From Streptomyces sp. YIM 130001 (lineage in GTDB: Bacteria > Actinomycetota > Actinomycetes > Streptomycetales > Streptomycetaceae): a stretch of 64,000 nucleotides of DNA. The notes beneath the pieces are model-generated. The model searched no databases. It was not told the DNA's origin and saw nothing but the letters and a program-made list of their open reading frames with translations. Below are positions 16,087 to 24,585 of this stretch, in pieces (positions within the stretch are counted from its first letter, which is position 1; each line of letters starts with the position of its first letter). The translations under genes were made by a program, and so were the position numbers. Location of the stretch: contig NZ_KZ984554.1 of the NCBI RefSeq assembly GCF_003574445.1, positions 289,498 to 353,497 of the forward strand, written 5' to 3'.

Positions 16087-17853
16087 TCAGGCTCCGGCAG
16101 CGGGCCGCGATTCGCGCCAGCGGCTGGTGATCGGCAGGCGGCGGTCCTTGCCGAAGCCCTTCGCGGAGATCTTCGTGCCCGGCGGGTACTGCCGTCGCTT
16201 GTACTCGGCGGTGTCGACCATGCCGAGCACCCGCGTGACGACGTCGGGGTCGAAACCGGCGGCGACGATCGCCTCGAGTCCCTGATCCGCGTCCACGTAC
16301 ATCGCCAGGACCCGGTCGAGCACGTCGTAGTCCGGCAGGGAGTCCGTGTCCACCTGATCCGGGCGCAGCTCGGCGCTCGGCGGCTTGGTGATCGAGTTCT
16401 CCGGGATCGGCGGGGTCCGACCGCCCTCGCCGGCGGCACGGTTGCGCCACTTCGCGAGCCGGAAGACCGACGTCTTGTAGACGTCCTTGATGGGTCCGTA
16501 GGCGCCGACCGAGTCGCCGTAGAGCGTCGAATAGCCCACCGCGAGCTCGGACTTGTTGCCCGGGGCCAGGACGATGTGGCCCTCCTGGTTGGAGAGCGCC
16601 ATCAGCATCGTGCCGCGCAGCCGGGACTGCAGATTCTCCTCCGCGAGCCCCGTGAGGCCGAGCGATTCCATGTACGCGTCGAACATCGGCTCGATCGGCA
16701 CCGTACGGAAGTTGAGCCCGGTACGCCTGGCCAGGTCCGCCGCGTCGCCCTTCGAGTGCTCGGAGGAGTACTTCGACGGCATCGCCACGCCGTACACGTT
16801 CTGGGCGCCGAGCGCGTCGCAGGCGATCGCCGCGACGAGAGCCGAGTCGATACCGCCGGACAGGCCGATCAGGACCGACCGGAAGCCGTTCTTGGCGGCG
16901 TACGCGCGCAGACCCACCACCAGCGCCGAGTACACCTCCTCGTCGTCGTCGAGCCGCTCCGCGTACCCGCCCGACAGCTCCGCCTCGTAGGGTGCGAGCG
17001 GGTCCTCGGAGCAGACCACGTGGTCGATGCGCAGGCCGTCGTCGACGACACCCCCCGGAACCGGTCCGGCGGCGGGCAGGTCGAGGTCGACGACCACGCA
17101 GCCCTCGGAGAACTGCGGGGCGCGGGCGACCACGTCTCCATCGGCGTCCACCACGATGGAGTCGCCGTCGAAGACCAGCTCGTCCTGGCCGCCGATCATC
17201 GCCACGTAGGCCGTGGTGCAGCCGGCCTCCTGGGCGCGCTTGCGGACCAGCTCGAGGCGGCTGTCGTCCTTGTTCTGCTCGTAGGGCGAGGCGTTGATCG
17301 AGATCAGCAGGCCCGCGCCCGCGCTCCGGGTGGCCGGCACCCGTCCGCCGTCCTGCCAGAGGTCCTCGCAGATCGCGAGCGCGACATCGACGCCGTGCAC
17401 CCGTACGACGGGCAGCGTGTCGCCCGGCACGAAGTACCGGAACTCGTCGAACACCCCGTAGTTCGGCAGGTGGTGCTTGGCGAAGGTGAGGCGCACCTCG
17501 CCGCGGTGCAGCACCGCGGCGGCGTTCTGCGGCGCTCCGGCCGGTTGGCCGTACTTGGGCTGCGCGGTCGAGGATCGGTCGAGATAGCCGACGATCACCG
17601 GGAGTTCGCCGAGCCCCTCGTCCGCGAGGCGGGCGGCGAGCGCCCGCAGTGCGGCCCGGGAGGCCTCGACGAACGACGACCGCAGCGCGAGGTCCTCGAC
17701 GGGGTAGCCGGTGAGGACCATCTCGGGGAACGCCACCAGGTGGGCGCCCTGCTCGGCGGAATGACGGGTCCAGTGCACGACCGACTCGGCATTGCCGGCG
17801 AGGTCACCGACGGTCGAATCGATCTGATTCAAGGCGAGGCGTAGTTGAGGCAC
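16087..17853 (-). CDS. nadE: Glutamine-dependent NAD+ synthetase
   Basis: NadE amidates deamido-NAD to NAD+ using ammonia released from glutamine and channelled between two domains. The 588-residue length is right for the fused form. The N-terminal nitrilase-like glutaminase has Glu44 (FPEMVLTGYP), Lys126 (FAKHHLPNYG) and Cys162 (ICEDLW). The C-terminal synthetase has the ATP PP-loop SGGIDS at 332-337 and the NKSELAVGYSTLYGD region. I use the GTG at 17853 (MPQLRLALNQ); in-frame sequence further upstream has no gene-like features. A TACACT hexamer lies just upstream, so the transcript may be leaderless. The gene is monocistronic by position. Confidence 0.96.
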   Translation of the reverse strand: MPQLRLALNQIDSTVGDLAGNAESVVHWTRHSAEQGAHLVAFPEMVLTGYPVEDLALRSSFVEASRAALRALAARLADEGLGELPVIVGYLDRSSTAQPKYGQPAGAPQNAAAVLHRGEVRLTFAKHHLPNYGVFDEFRYFVPGDTLPVVRVHGVDVALAICEDLWQDGGRVPATRSAGAGLLISINASPYEQNKDDSRLELVRKRAQEAGCTTAYVAMIGGQDELVFDGDSIVVDADGDVVARAPQFSEGCVVVDLDLPAAGPVPGGVVDDGLRIDHVVCSEDPLAPYEAELSGGYAERLDDDEEVYSALVVGLRAYAAKNGFRSVLIGLSGGIDSALVAAIACDALGAQNVYGVAMPSKYSSEHSKGDAADLARRTGLNFRTVPIEPMFDAYMESLGLTGLAEENLQSRLRGTMLMALSNQEGHIVLAPGNKSELAVGYSTLYGDSVGAYGPIKDVYKTSVFRLAKWRNRAAGEGGRTPPIPENSITKPPSAELRPDQVDTDSLPDYDVLDRVLAMYVDADQGLEAIVAAGFDPDVVTRVLGMVDTAEYKRRQYPPGTKISAKGFGKDRRLPITSRWRESRPAAGA

Positions 17854-18049
17854 GCCGCCCAGTGTAATCGTCTTTCTGACGCGATGTGGTCCGGGAGGTG
17901 CCGGCGTCTGCCGGGGCGGTCCTTCGCGGGCGGGGCGGGGGTGGGTGGTGCGGCCGGCTCGCCCGGCCTCGGACGGGCCCGATCCGGAGGCTCGCTCGGC
18001 CGGGTGACCGGCCGCGGCTGCCGCCCTGGGTCGTAGGATTCGGCCCACT

Positions 18050-18763
18050 ATGCCCCGATTCGAACCATCGCCACCGCCCTCGTTCCCGCCGCCCGGCACA
18101 CGATGCCGTGCGGCGGCCGTCCTGCTCGTGCTCGGTGCGGTGGCCTACAGCGCCTGGCTCGTCGAGGTGTTCGTGGCGACGGGGCTCGATCCGCTGCGCA
18201 ATTACGTCAGCGAGCTCGCCGCCGAGGGGGAGCCGCTCGGCGGGCTCCTGCGGACGACCGACCTGGTCTCCGGGCTGCTCGTGATGGTCGCCGCCCTCGT
18301 GGTCCTTGCCGGTCGCACATCAGGGACCCGCTGGACCGTCACCGGCCTCGGGGCCCTGGCCGTCTTCGGTGCCGCGACCGTCGCGGACTCGCGGGTGCCG
18401 CTGAGCTGCACACCCACCGCGGACCCCGCGTGCGCCGAGCGAGAGGCGGCGGGCCTGGTGCCCGCGTCCCACGTCGCGCACACCTGCACCAGCTCTCTCG
18501 CCGCAGCGGCCGCGCTCGTGGCGATGGCGGCGTTGACCGTCGCCGTGCGCCGCGGCCGCGGCCGGTCGCTCCTGGCGCGTACCGGTCCGTGGATCGTCGC
18601 GGCGGAAGTGGCGGCCGGAGCCTGGACGTTGACGTCCGTCGGGGCCTTCGAGGCGGGGCAGGGCACCTGGTTCCTCGGTCTCGCGCAGCGGCTGCAGGTG
18701 ATTCTGATCGCCCTGTGGCTCGTCCTGTTCGCCCGTTCACTCGCCAAGGAGGGGAGCCCGTGA
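18050..18763 (+). CDS. DUF998-type integral membrane protein
   Basis: This 237-residue protein has about six transmembrane helices. The pattern of a first helix, then PLRNYVSELAAEGEPLGGLLRTTDLVSG, matches the DUF998 family, whose SELA motif is its main landmark. A periplasmic loop with two Cys residues (LSCTPTADPACAE) may be disulphide-linked. The ATG at 18050 is the first reasonable start. Its stop overlaps the GTG of the next gene by four bases (GTGA), so it is translationally coupled to a hydrolase. The function of DUF998 proteins is not known. Confidence 0.82.
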   Translation: MPRFEPSPPPSFPPPGTRCRAAAVLLVLGAVAYSAWLVEVFVATGLDPLRNYVSELAAEGEPLGGLLRTTDLVSGLLVMVAALVVLAGRTSGTRWTVTGLGALAVFGAATVADSRVPLSCTPTADPACAEREAAGLVPASHVAHTCTSSLAAAAALVAMAALTVAVRRGRGRSLLARTGPWIVAAEVAAGAWTLTSVGAFEAGQGTWFLGLAQRLQVILIALWLVLFARSLAKEGSP

Positions 18764-19602
18764 GCGCGTTCGTACGGATCGGGGGTGTGGCTCACCATGT
18801 GGTCGTGCAGGGGCACGGGCCTGTGTGCCTGCTGTCGGGCGGGCTCGGGCAGGCGTGGTTCGACTGGGACGCGGTGACGCGGCTGCTCGCGCCGTACCGA
18901 ACCGTCGTCCGCTTCGACCGTCCGGGGCTCGGTCTCAGTGCCCACGCGCGCGTGGCGCCCTCGCTCCTCGGTGAGGCCGACCGCATCGGAAGGGTGCTCG
19001 ACGCGTGCGGTGCGACCGGGCCGGTCACCGTGGTCGGGCATTCGCTCGCGGGCCTGCACTGCGAGGCGTTCGCCCGGCTCCGGCCCGAGCGCACGGCGGC
19101 TCTGGTGCTGGTGGATTCCAGCGTCGAGGAGGACGCCAGGCCCCGTCCCGCACCGGCGCTGCGGGCGGGCGCCACGCGCGCGTGCGGCACGGTGCTGGCC
19201 GCCTCGGGTCTGCCGTACGCCCTCGGCCCGGCACTGCGCCGCGCGGCCGTACGCCTCGCCCGTACGGGAGGCCGCGACCCCGCCCCGCGCGACCTCGTGC
19301 GCCGGGTCTACGGCACCGGACGCGCCACGCGCGCGGTGCTCGCCGAGAACGCCGGCTACCGGGACGTGGCCGCCCAACTGGTGGCGGTACGACGACAGTT
19401 CCCGCTCCCCGAGGAGCTGCCCGTCACCGTGCTCGCGGCCGGTGAGAGCCGTCGCTGGCTGGAACGGCAGGTCTGGCTGGCCCGCACCCTGGACGCACGG
19501 CTGCGCATCTCTCCGGGGTCGGGGCATCTGGTGATGCTCGACCGTCCCGAGGACGTGGCACGCGCGGTCCTCGACGCCGGGACGGCTCAGGCCGAGGCGT
19601 AG
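18760..19602 (+). CDS. Alpha/beta hydrolase
   Basis: This 280-residue cytosolic enzyme has the alpha/beta-hydrolase fold. The nucleophile elbow is GHSLAG at 93-98 (Ser95), the oxyanion region is LLSGGLGQ, and the catalytic His is in GSGHLVML near the C-terminus. The GTG start overlaps the upstream stop and has AGGAGG seven bases away. The substrate may be an ester or amide; nothing in the sequence decides this. Coupling to a DUF998 membrane protein hints at a membrane-associated task. Its last 16 bases overlap the convergent TetR gene. Confidence 0.88.
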   Translation: MSAFVRIGGVAHHVVVQGHGPVCLLSGGLGQAWFDWDAVTRLLAPYRTVVRFDRPGLGLSAHARVAPSLLGEADRIGRVLDACGATGPVTVVGHSLAGLHCEAFARLRPERTAALVLVDSSVEEDARPRPAPALRAGATRACGTVLAASGLPYALGPALRRAAVRLARTGGRDPAPRDLVRRVYGTGRATRAVLAENAGYRDVAAQLVAVRRQFPLPEELPVTVLAAGESRRWLERQVWLARTLDARLRISPGSGHLVMLDRPEDVARAVLDAGTAQAEA

Positions 19603-20258
19603 CCGTACAGGAAGGCCCGTACGCCGGCGGCGACCGTCTCCCGGACGGTCTCGTCCGCGCAGGCCCGGCCCGGCAGGGACGGGGTCCCGGCCGCGACGAG
19701 CGCGCTGAAGTGGCGTGCCGCCCGGCGTGGTTCGGGCACGTCCAGTAGGCCGCGGGCGGCCAACTCGCCGAACCGGAAAGCCAGTTCACGCTGCACGCGC
19801 TGCGGCCCGGCTGCCTGCCACGCCTCGATCGCGGTGGCCGGGATGTGCTGCACCTCCGCGTTGATCTGGCGTACCAGGGCGGAGTGGTCGGCGTAGTCCG
19901 CCGTCGGCGACACCCAGTCGGTACCGAAGGCCACGAGGTCCTGCTCGAGGTCGGTGACCTCGCTCAAGTGGCGTTCCAGGAGGGCGATCTGGGCCTCGGC
20001 GACCCGGGTCGCGCTCTCCTGGATGACGGTCTCGAAGAGCTCCGCCTTGTCCTGGAAGTGGTTGTAGACCGTGCGCGTGGACACCTCGGCGGTCCGCGCG
20101 ATGGTGTCGATACCGGCCCGGGTGTACCCGTCGCGCGCGAACACCGTGAGCGCGGCGTCGAGGATGGCCCGCCGCTTGGCCAGTACTCCGCCGCGGGGCC
20201 GGCCCTTCGCGGCCCGGGCGTTCCCCGTCCCGAGCTGCGCCGCATCGTCGCTGGTCAT
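19587..20258 (-). CDS. TetR-family transcriptional regulator
   Basis: This 223-residue regulator has GRPRGGVLAKRRAILDAALTVF followed by the helix-turn-helix GIDTIARTAEVSTRTVYNHF, and a C-terminal TetR domain of the AefR-like type. Two starts are close together; I use the ATG at 20258 because GGAAGGG lies seven bases upstream, whereas the GTG at 20264 would sit almost on top of it. It is divergent from the FMN reductase gene, with an AT-rich intergenic region carrying 22-bp-spaced direct repeats, so it probably represses that reductase and itself. The pairing is inference. Confidence 0.9.
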   Translation of the reverse strand: MTSDDAAQLGTGNARAAKGRPRGGVLAKRRAILDAALTVFARDGYTRAGIDTIARTAEVSTRTVYNHFQDKAELFETVIQESATRVAEAQIALLERHLSEVTDLEQDLVAFGTDWVSPTADYADHSALVRQINAEVQHIPATAIEAWQAAGPQRVQRELAFRFGELAARGLLDVPEPRRAARHFSALVAAGTPSLPGRACADETVRETVAAGVRAFLYGYASA

Positions 20259-20286
20259 CCGCACACCCTTCCATTTTCTGCATGAA

Positions 20287-20322
20287 CCGTTTTACTTTTT
20301 TGCGCTACCCGTTGTACTTTAC
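20287..20322. promoter_or_regulatory. Direct repeats in the TetR/FMN reductase divergent region
   Basis: CCGTTTTACTTT (20287 onward) and CCGTTGTACTTT (20309 onward) share 11 of 12 bases and start 22 bases apart, two helical turns. The stretch is strikingly AT-rich for this genome. It may be a tandem operator for the divergent TetR protein, or it may overlap promoter boxes. Confidence 0.5.
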
Positions 20323-20375
20323 TCGTGTCCGCCGCGGAAGCACCGGCCGAGGAACGCGCCACGAGAGGGAGCGCC

Positions 20376-20993
20376 ATGACCACCCGCATCGCCATCATCA
20401 TCGGAACCACCCGCCCCGGCCGCCGAAGCCCCACCGTCGCCGCCTGGGCCCACGAGGCGGCCACCCGGCACCGGACGGTGCGGGAGGGGCACGCCGAGTT
20501 CGACATCGTCGACATCGCCGACCACGCCCTGCCGCTCCTCGACGAGGAACTCCCCGCCGCCTGGGGGCACTACAGCCACGAACACACCCGCCGCTGGGCC
20601 GAGCGGATCGCCGGCTACGACGGATTCGTCTTCGTCACACCCGAGTACAACCACGCCCCACCGGCCGCTCTGAAGAACGCCATCGACTACCTCGCCGCCG
20701 AATGGCACAACAAGGCCGCGGGATTCATCAGTTACGGCTCAAGTCTCGGCGTGCGCGCGGTCGAGCAGCTGCGCCCGATCCTCGGCGAAGTGCGGATCGC
20801 CGACGTGGCGACGCAGGTGGCGCTCTCGGCGTTCGCCGACTTCACCTACGCCGACGAGACCGACCCCAGCACCTGGACCTTCGCGCCGGGCGCTCACCAG
20901 GAGGCCGCGCTGCAGGAACTCTTCGACGACGTCATCGCCTGGTCCGACGCCCTCGCCCCGCTGCGCGCGGACGCAGCGGCCGTCGCGGCCTGA
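20376..20993 (+). CDS. NADPH-dependent FMN reductase
   Basis: This 205-residue flavodoxin-fold enzyme reduces flavins or quinones with NAD(P)H. The FMN phosphate loop is GTTRPGR at residues 10-16, and the flavin-binding segment VFVTPEYNHAPPAALKNAID is canonical for the family. The ATG at 20376 has a GAGGGAG site. It is divergent from a TetR regulator and convergent with the DUF305 gene. The family includes azoreductases, chromate reductases and two-component monooxygenase partners; context does not choose between them, but redox stress induction through TetR is plausible. Confidence 0.92.
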   Translation: MTTRIAIIIGTTRPGRRSPTVAAWAHEAATRHRTVREGHAEFDIVDIADHALPLLDEELPAAWGHYSHEHTRRWAERIAGYDGFVFVTPEYNHAPPAALKNAIDYLAAEWHNKAAGFISYGSSLGVRAVEQLRPILGEVRIADVATQVALSAFADFTYADETDPSTWTFAPGAHQEAALQELFDDVIAWSDALAPLRADAAAVAA

Positions 20994-20999
20994 CCCCGC

Positions 21000-21656
21000 T
21001 CAGCCGGCCTTGCGCGGAGCCGCGCCCCGCTTCTCCAACAGGTCGGCCATCAGGTCGAGTTCGGACTCCTGGGCGCTCACCATGCCCTTGGCGAGGGACC
21101 GTTCGGCGCCGACCGTGCACTGGTCCGCGCAGCCCTCGGCCATATGCACCCCGCCCTTGTGGTGCTCGGTCATCAACTGCAGATACAGGACCTCCGCCTG
21201 CCGGCCGTCCGCCTTCGCCAGCCGGCCGAGTTCGCTCTTGGTGGCCATCCCGGGCATCAGCGCACCGTCCGCGTCCATCCCGGGCGATTGCTCCATGCCC
21301 ATCCACTTCATGGGCTTGTCCGCGGTCACCTTCGGCAGGTCCCACAGGTCGAGCCAGCCGAGCAGCATGCCGCGCTGGTTCGCCTGGGTGTTGGCGATGT
21401 CGTACGCGAGACGCCGTACCTCCTCGTCGTCGGTGCGGTCCCGTACGACGAAGGACATCTCGACGGCCTGCTGGTGATGGATCGCCATGTCGCGGGCGAA
21501 CCCCGCGTCGGCGGGGCCGGGCGAGGCCGTCGCGGCCCCGGCCGGCCCCGCAGCGTCCTGGCGAGCGTCCGGGCTGCCCGCGAGCGCCGCCGTCACACCG
21601 CCGGCAGCGGCCAGTGCGACGGTGGCGCACACCGCGGCCCACCCGGAACGCCTCAC
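21000..21656 (-). CDS. DUF305 secreted protein
   Basis: This 218-residue protein has a signal segment (RRSGWAAVCATVALAAAGGVTAALAG) and two DUF305 half-domains. Their landmarks are FARDMAIHHQQAVEM and LMTEHHKGGVHMAE, with paired His and Met residues that resemble copper-binding proteins of this family such as CopM. It should act outside the membrane. The GTG start overlaps the stop of the DUF3105 gene by four bases (GTGA), so the two are one operon. A role in metal, perhaps copper, handling is inferred from His/Met content and family, not shown. Confidence 0.88.
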   Translation of the reverse strand: MRRSGWAAVCATVALAAAGGVTAALAGSPDARQDAAGPAGAATASPGPADAGFARDMAIHHQQAVEMSFVVRDRTDDEEVRRLAYDIANTQANQRGMLLGWLDLWDLPKVTADKPMKWMGMEQSPGMDADGALMPGMATKSELGRLAKADGRQAEVLYLQLMTEHHKGGVHMAEGCADQCTVGAERSLAKGMVSAQESELDLMADLLEKRGAAPRKAG

Positions 21657-22333
21657 TTCGCGACACCCCCGGTGCAGGCGGCACCCGGCTCCGGGGTCTG
21701 CTTGCCCTGCACGTACTTGCCGAAGAAGCTCTCGACCCGCGGGTCGGAGGCGCTGTCCACGGTCACCTGCTTGCCCCAGGCGCTGAGCATGATGGCGCCC
21801 TTCTGCTCGGCGATCGGGCTCATCAGCGAGTACGGCGTGGCCTTCACCTTCGCCTCGAACTTCTTCAGCTCGCCCTCGGGCGCCTTGTCGTTGTACGTGA
21901 CCCAGACGGCGCCGTGCTCCAGGGAGTGCACCGCGTGCCTGTTCGGGATCTCCTTGGCGTACACGTCGCCGTTGCAGTTCATCCAGACCTGGTCGTGGTC
22001 GCCGCCGACCGGGGGAGTCATCGGGTAGCTGACGGGCTTCGTCACATGGTCACGGCCCAGCTTCTTGGCGTCCCAGGACTTCTCGTCCGCTATCGGCTTC
22101 TTCGCCGCCTTCTCGCGGTTCTTCTGGTCCGTCTCGACCGCCGCCTGCTCCTTGTCCTTCTTGTCCTGCTCCTTGAGGAAGAGATAGGACCCGAAGCCGA
22201 CCAGGCCCGCCACCACCGCGGTGCTCGCGACGATGGCGATCAGACGGTTGCGGCGCTCTCGCGACTGCTCCGCCCGGCGCATCTCCTCTATGCGGGCCTT
22301 GCGGGCGTTCGAACCGGACTTGCTGGAACTCAT
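21653..22333 (-). CDS. DUF3105 membrane-anchored protein
   Basis: This 226-residue protein has a charged N-terminal cytosolic region (KARIEEMRRAEQSRERRN), one transmembrane helix (about 31-52), a lysine-rich linker and an extracytoplasmic DUF3105 domain. The domain shows NCNGDVY, then NRHAVHSLEHGAVWVTY with conserved His residues that could bind a metal, and a late Cys (GAACTGG). The ATG at 22333 has AAGGA eight bases upstream. It is the first gene of a two-gene operon with the DUF305 protein and is divergent from glnA2. The function is unknown; the pairing suggests a shared extracellular metal or redox role. Confidence 0.88.
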   Translation of the reverse strand: MSSSKSGSNARKARIEEMRRAEQSRERRNRLIAIVASTAVVAGLVGFGSYLFLKEQDKKDKEQAAVETDQKNREKAAKKPIADEKSWDAKKLGRDHVTKPVSYPMTPPVGGDHDQVWMNCNGDVYAKEIPNRHAVHSLEHGAVWVTYNDKAPEGELKKFEAKVKATPYSLMSPIAEQKGAIMLSAWGKQVTVDSASDPRVESFFGKYVQGKQTPEPGAACTGGVAK

Positions 22334-22536
22334 GACGTGTCCTTCTGGAGGGGAGTCGAGCTCGGAAGGGGACAGCGGAGCGCCCGGACGGGCAGCGTGC
22401 TGATCGTAGTGGTCCGCGGGATGCCCCGGGCCAGGGGGAGTGCGTAATCTGGCGGAAACCCCGGGGCGTGACACTGGAGCCCTCACCCGATGCCCGCCCG
22501 GTGTGCACAGGCCGTCTGAACTGCAAGGATGTAGCT

Positions 22537-23898
22537 ATGGACAAGCAGCAGGAGTTCGTGCTTCGCACACTTGAGGAGCGCGATATCCGGTTCGTGCGGC
22601 TCTGGTTCACCGACGTACTCGGCTTCCTCAAGTCGGTCGCGGTGGCCCCCGCCGAACTGGAACAGGCCTTCGACGAAGGCATCGGCTTCGACGGCTCCGC
22701 GATCGAGGGCTTCGCGCGGGTCTACGAGTCGGACATGATCGCCAAGCCGGATCCGGCCACCTTCCAGATCCTGCCGTGGCGCGCGGAAGCCCCCGGCACC
22801 GCCCGGATGTTCTGCGACATCCTGATGCCGGACGGCTCCCCGTCCTTCGCCGACCCGCGCTACGTACTCAAGCGGGCGCTCGCCAAGACCTCCGACCTCG
22901 GATTCACCTTCTACACCCACCCCGAGATCGAGTTCTTCCTGCTGAAGGACAAGCCGGTCGACGGCACCCGGCCCACGCCCGCCGACTCCTCCGGCTATTT
23001 CGACCACACCCCGCAGAACGTCGGCATGGACTTCCGCCGCCAGGCGATCACCATGCTCGAATCCATGGGCATCTCGGTCGAGTTCAGCCACCACGAGGGG
23101 GCGCCGGGACAGCAGGAGATCGACCTGCGCTACGCCGACGCGCTCTCCACCGCGGACAACATCATGACGTTCCGCCTGGTGATGAAGCAGGTCGCGCTGG
23201 AGCAGGGGGTCCAGGCCACCTTCATGCCGAAGCCGTTCTCGGAGTACCCGGGCTCCGGCATGCACACCCACCTCTCCCTCTTCGAGGGCGACCGCAACGC
23301 GTTCTACGAGTCCGGCTCCGAGTACCAGCTCTCCAAGGTCGGCCGTTCCTTCATCGCGGGACTGCTGCGGCACGCCGCCGAGATCTCGGCGGTCACCAAC
23401 CAGTGGGTGAACTCCTACAAGCGCATCTGGGGCGGCTCCGAGCGCACCGCGGGCGCGGGCGGCGAGGCCCCCTCGTACATCTGCTGGGGGCACAACAACC
23501 GCTCGGCCCTCATCCGGGTCCCGATGTACAAGCCCGGCAAGACCGGCTCCGCGCGGGTCGAGGTCCGCTCCCTCGACTCCGGTGCCAACCCCTACCTCTC
23601 GTACGCCGTGCTGCTCGCCGCCGGCCTCAAGGGCATCGAGGAGGGGTACGAACTCCCGCCCGGCGCCGACGACGACGTGTGGGCCCTCTCCGACGCCGAG
23701 CGCCGAGCGATGGGCATCGAGCCGCTCCCGCAGAACCTCGGCGAGTCCATCGCCCTGATGGAACGCAGCGAACTCGTCGCCGAGACCCTGGGCGAGCACG
23801 TCTACGACTTCTTCCTGCGCAACAAGAAGCAGGAGTGGGAGGAGTACCGGAGTGAGGTCACGGCCTTTGAGCTGAGGAAGAACCTGCCGGTGCTGTAG
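22537..23898 (+). CDS. glnA2: Glutamine synthetase-like enzyme, GlnA2 type
   Basis: This 453-residue protein is a class I glutamine synthetase homologue. It has the N-terminal beta-grasp domain (KSVAVAPAELEQAFDEGIGF) and the catalytic barrel with NPYLSYAVLL and the glutamate-binding GSGMHTHLS. The position between nadE and glnE matches Streptomyces GlnA2, which in S. coelicolor is reported to be a gamma-glutamylpolyamine synthetase rather than the main assimilatory enzyme; that function is carried over by synteny. The ATG at 22537 has AAGGA seven bases upstream. The gene is monocistronic and followed by a clear hairpin. The alternative is ordinary GlnA activity. Confidence 0.9.
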   Translation: MDKQQEFVLRTLEERDIRFVRLWFTDVLGFLKSVAVAPAELEQAFDEGIGFDGSAIEGFARVYESDMIAKPDPATFQILPWRAEAPGTARMFCDILMPDGSPSFADPRYVLKRALAKTSDLGFTFYTHPEIEFFLLKDKPVDGTRPTPADSSGYFDHTPQNVGMDFRRQAITMLESMGISVEFSHHEGAPGQQEIDLRYADALSTADNIMTFRLVMKQVALEQGVQATFMPKPFSEYPGSGMHTHLSLFEGDRNAFYESGSEYQLSKVGRSFIAGLLRHAAEISAVTNQWVNSYKRIWGGSERTAGAGGEAPSYICWGHNNRSALIRVPMYKPGKTGSARVEVRSLDSGANPYLSYAVLLAAGLKGIEEGYELPPGADDDVWALSDAERRAMGIEPLPQNLGESIALMERSELVAETLGEHVYDFFLRNKKQEWEEYRSEVTAFELRKNLPVL

Positions 23899-23929
23899 GC
23901 GGGGGTCGGAGCGCTTTTCGCTTCCCGCT

Positions 23930-23968
23930 CCGGAGGGGCCCACGACGACGGATCGTGGGCCCCTCCGG
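23930..23968. terminator. Terminator after glnA2
   Basis: Arms CCGGAGGGGCCCACGA (23930-23945) and TCGTGGGCCCCTCCGG (23953-23968) are perfectly complementary over 16 bases around a 7-base loop. The hairpin lies 31 bases past glnA2 and 33 before the end of the convergent HAD gene, so it serves both. Confidence 0.85.
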
Positions 23969-24001
23969 GCGTCGGGCCGCCCCGGGGCGGGGCGCCCGCG
24001 G

Positions 24002-24580
24002 TCACTGCGCGGCCCGGAGCCAGTCGTCCAGGACGGTGAAGTCCCTTGCGGTCAGGCCCAGTCGAGCATCCACGGGGTGGAGCAGGGCCCGGCCGGGATG
24101 GTGCGCCGCGACCCACGCACGATCGGTGCCCGAGACCTCGTCGTCGACCCAGACGAATGCGCGTCCGGCCGCCCACGCGACCATGGCCGGGACCTTCCAG
24201 TGCGGGGCCCGGCGCCCGAGGCCGACCGCGGTCGGCTCCTGCTCCGGATCGTCGGGTACGGGCAGGTCGTCGAGTACCGGCAGGTGGGGCAGGCCCAGTC
24301 GCGGGGCGACGGAGTCGTTCGCCTCGTCCATCCAGGTCGTCGCCCACACCAGCTCGCACGGCAGGGCGGCGAGCAGGGGCCCGAGCGCGGGATCGAGTCT
24401 GGTGAGCAGGGGATTCGCGGCCGGATCCGGCGCCCCGGAGGAGCCGGACGGGAACGTGGGGTACCCGCCCGGCAGTTGCTGCGGCGTCGCCCCGAACGGG
24501 ATCAGGGGGCCGTCGACGTCCAGGAAGAGCAGCGGACCGCCGGGCGCGGGAGCCGCTCCGGCGCGTTCTACGTCGCGCAT
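24002..24580 (-). CDS. HAD-like hydrolase
   Basis: This 192-residue protein has the first HAD motif LLFLDVDGPLIPFG, where the two Asp residues act as nucleophile and acid/base, and a later ATTWMDEAN and WVDDEV that can serve as motifs II and IV. Such proteins are usually small phosphatases of unknown substrate. The ATG at 24580 lies 5 bases past the stop of the VOC gene, so they form a short operon. Proline-rich insertions (PPGGYPTFPSGSSGAPDP-like) sit after motif I and replace a cap domain. The substrate is not predictable. Confidence 0.8.
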   Translation of the reverse strand: MRDVERAGAAPAPGGPLLFLDVDGPLIPFGATPQQLPGGYPTFPSGSSGAPDPAANPLLTRLDPALGPLLAALPCELVWATTWMDEANDSVAPRLGLPHLPVLDDLPVPDDPEQEPTAVGLGRRAPHWKVPAMVAWAAGRAFVWVDDEVSGTDRAWVAAHHPGRALLHPVDARLGLTARDFTVLDDWLRAAQ

Positions 24581-24585
24581 GCCCC

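Noticed and set aside
15622..17844. A 740-codon open frame antisense to the MFS gene end and nadE
   Set aside because: It is the shadow of nadE's GC3 bias; the protein lacks any fold pattern.
17854..18099. A longer nadE start
   Set aside because: The extension is Pro/Gly/Arg-rich and would overlap the divergent promoter; the GTG at 17853 matches normal NadE.
18942..18955. CACGCGCGCGTG palindromes within coding genes (also near 19167 and 41130)
   Set aside because: They arise from alternating CG codons in GC-rich genes and have no position-specific context; only the intergenic copies at 38085 and 38134 are kept.
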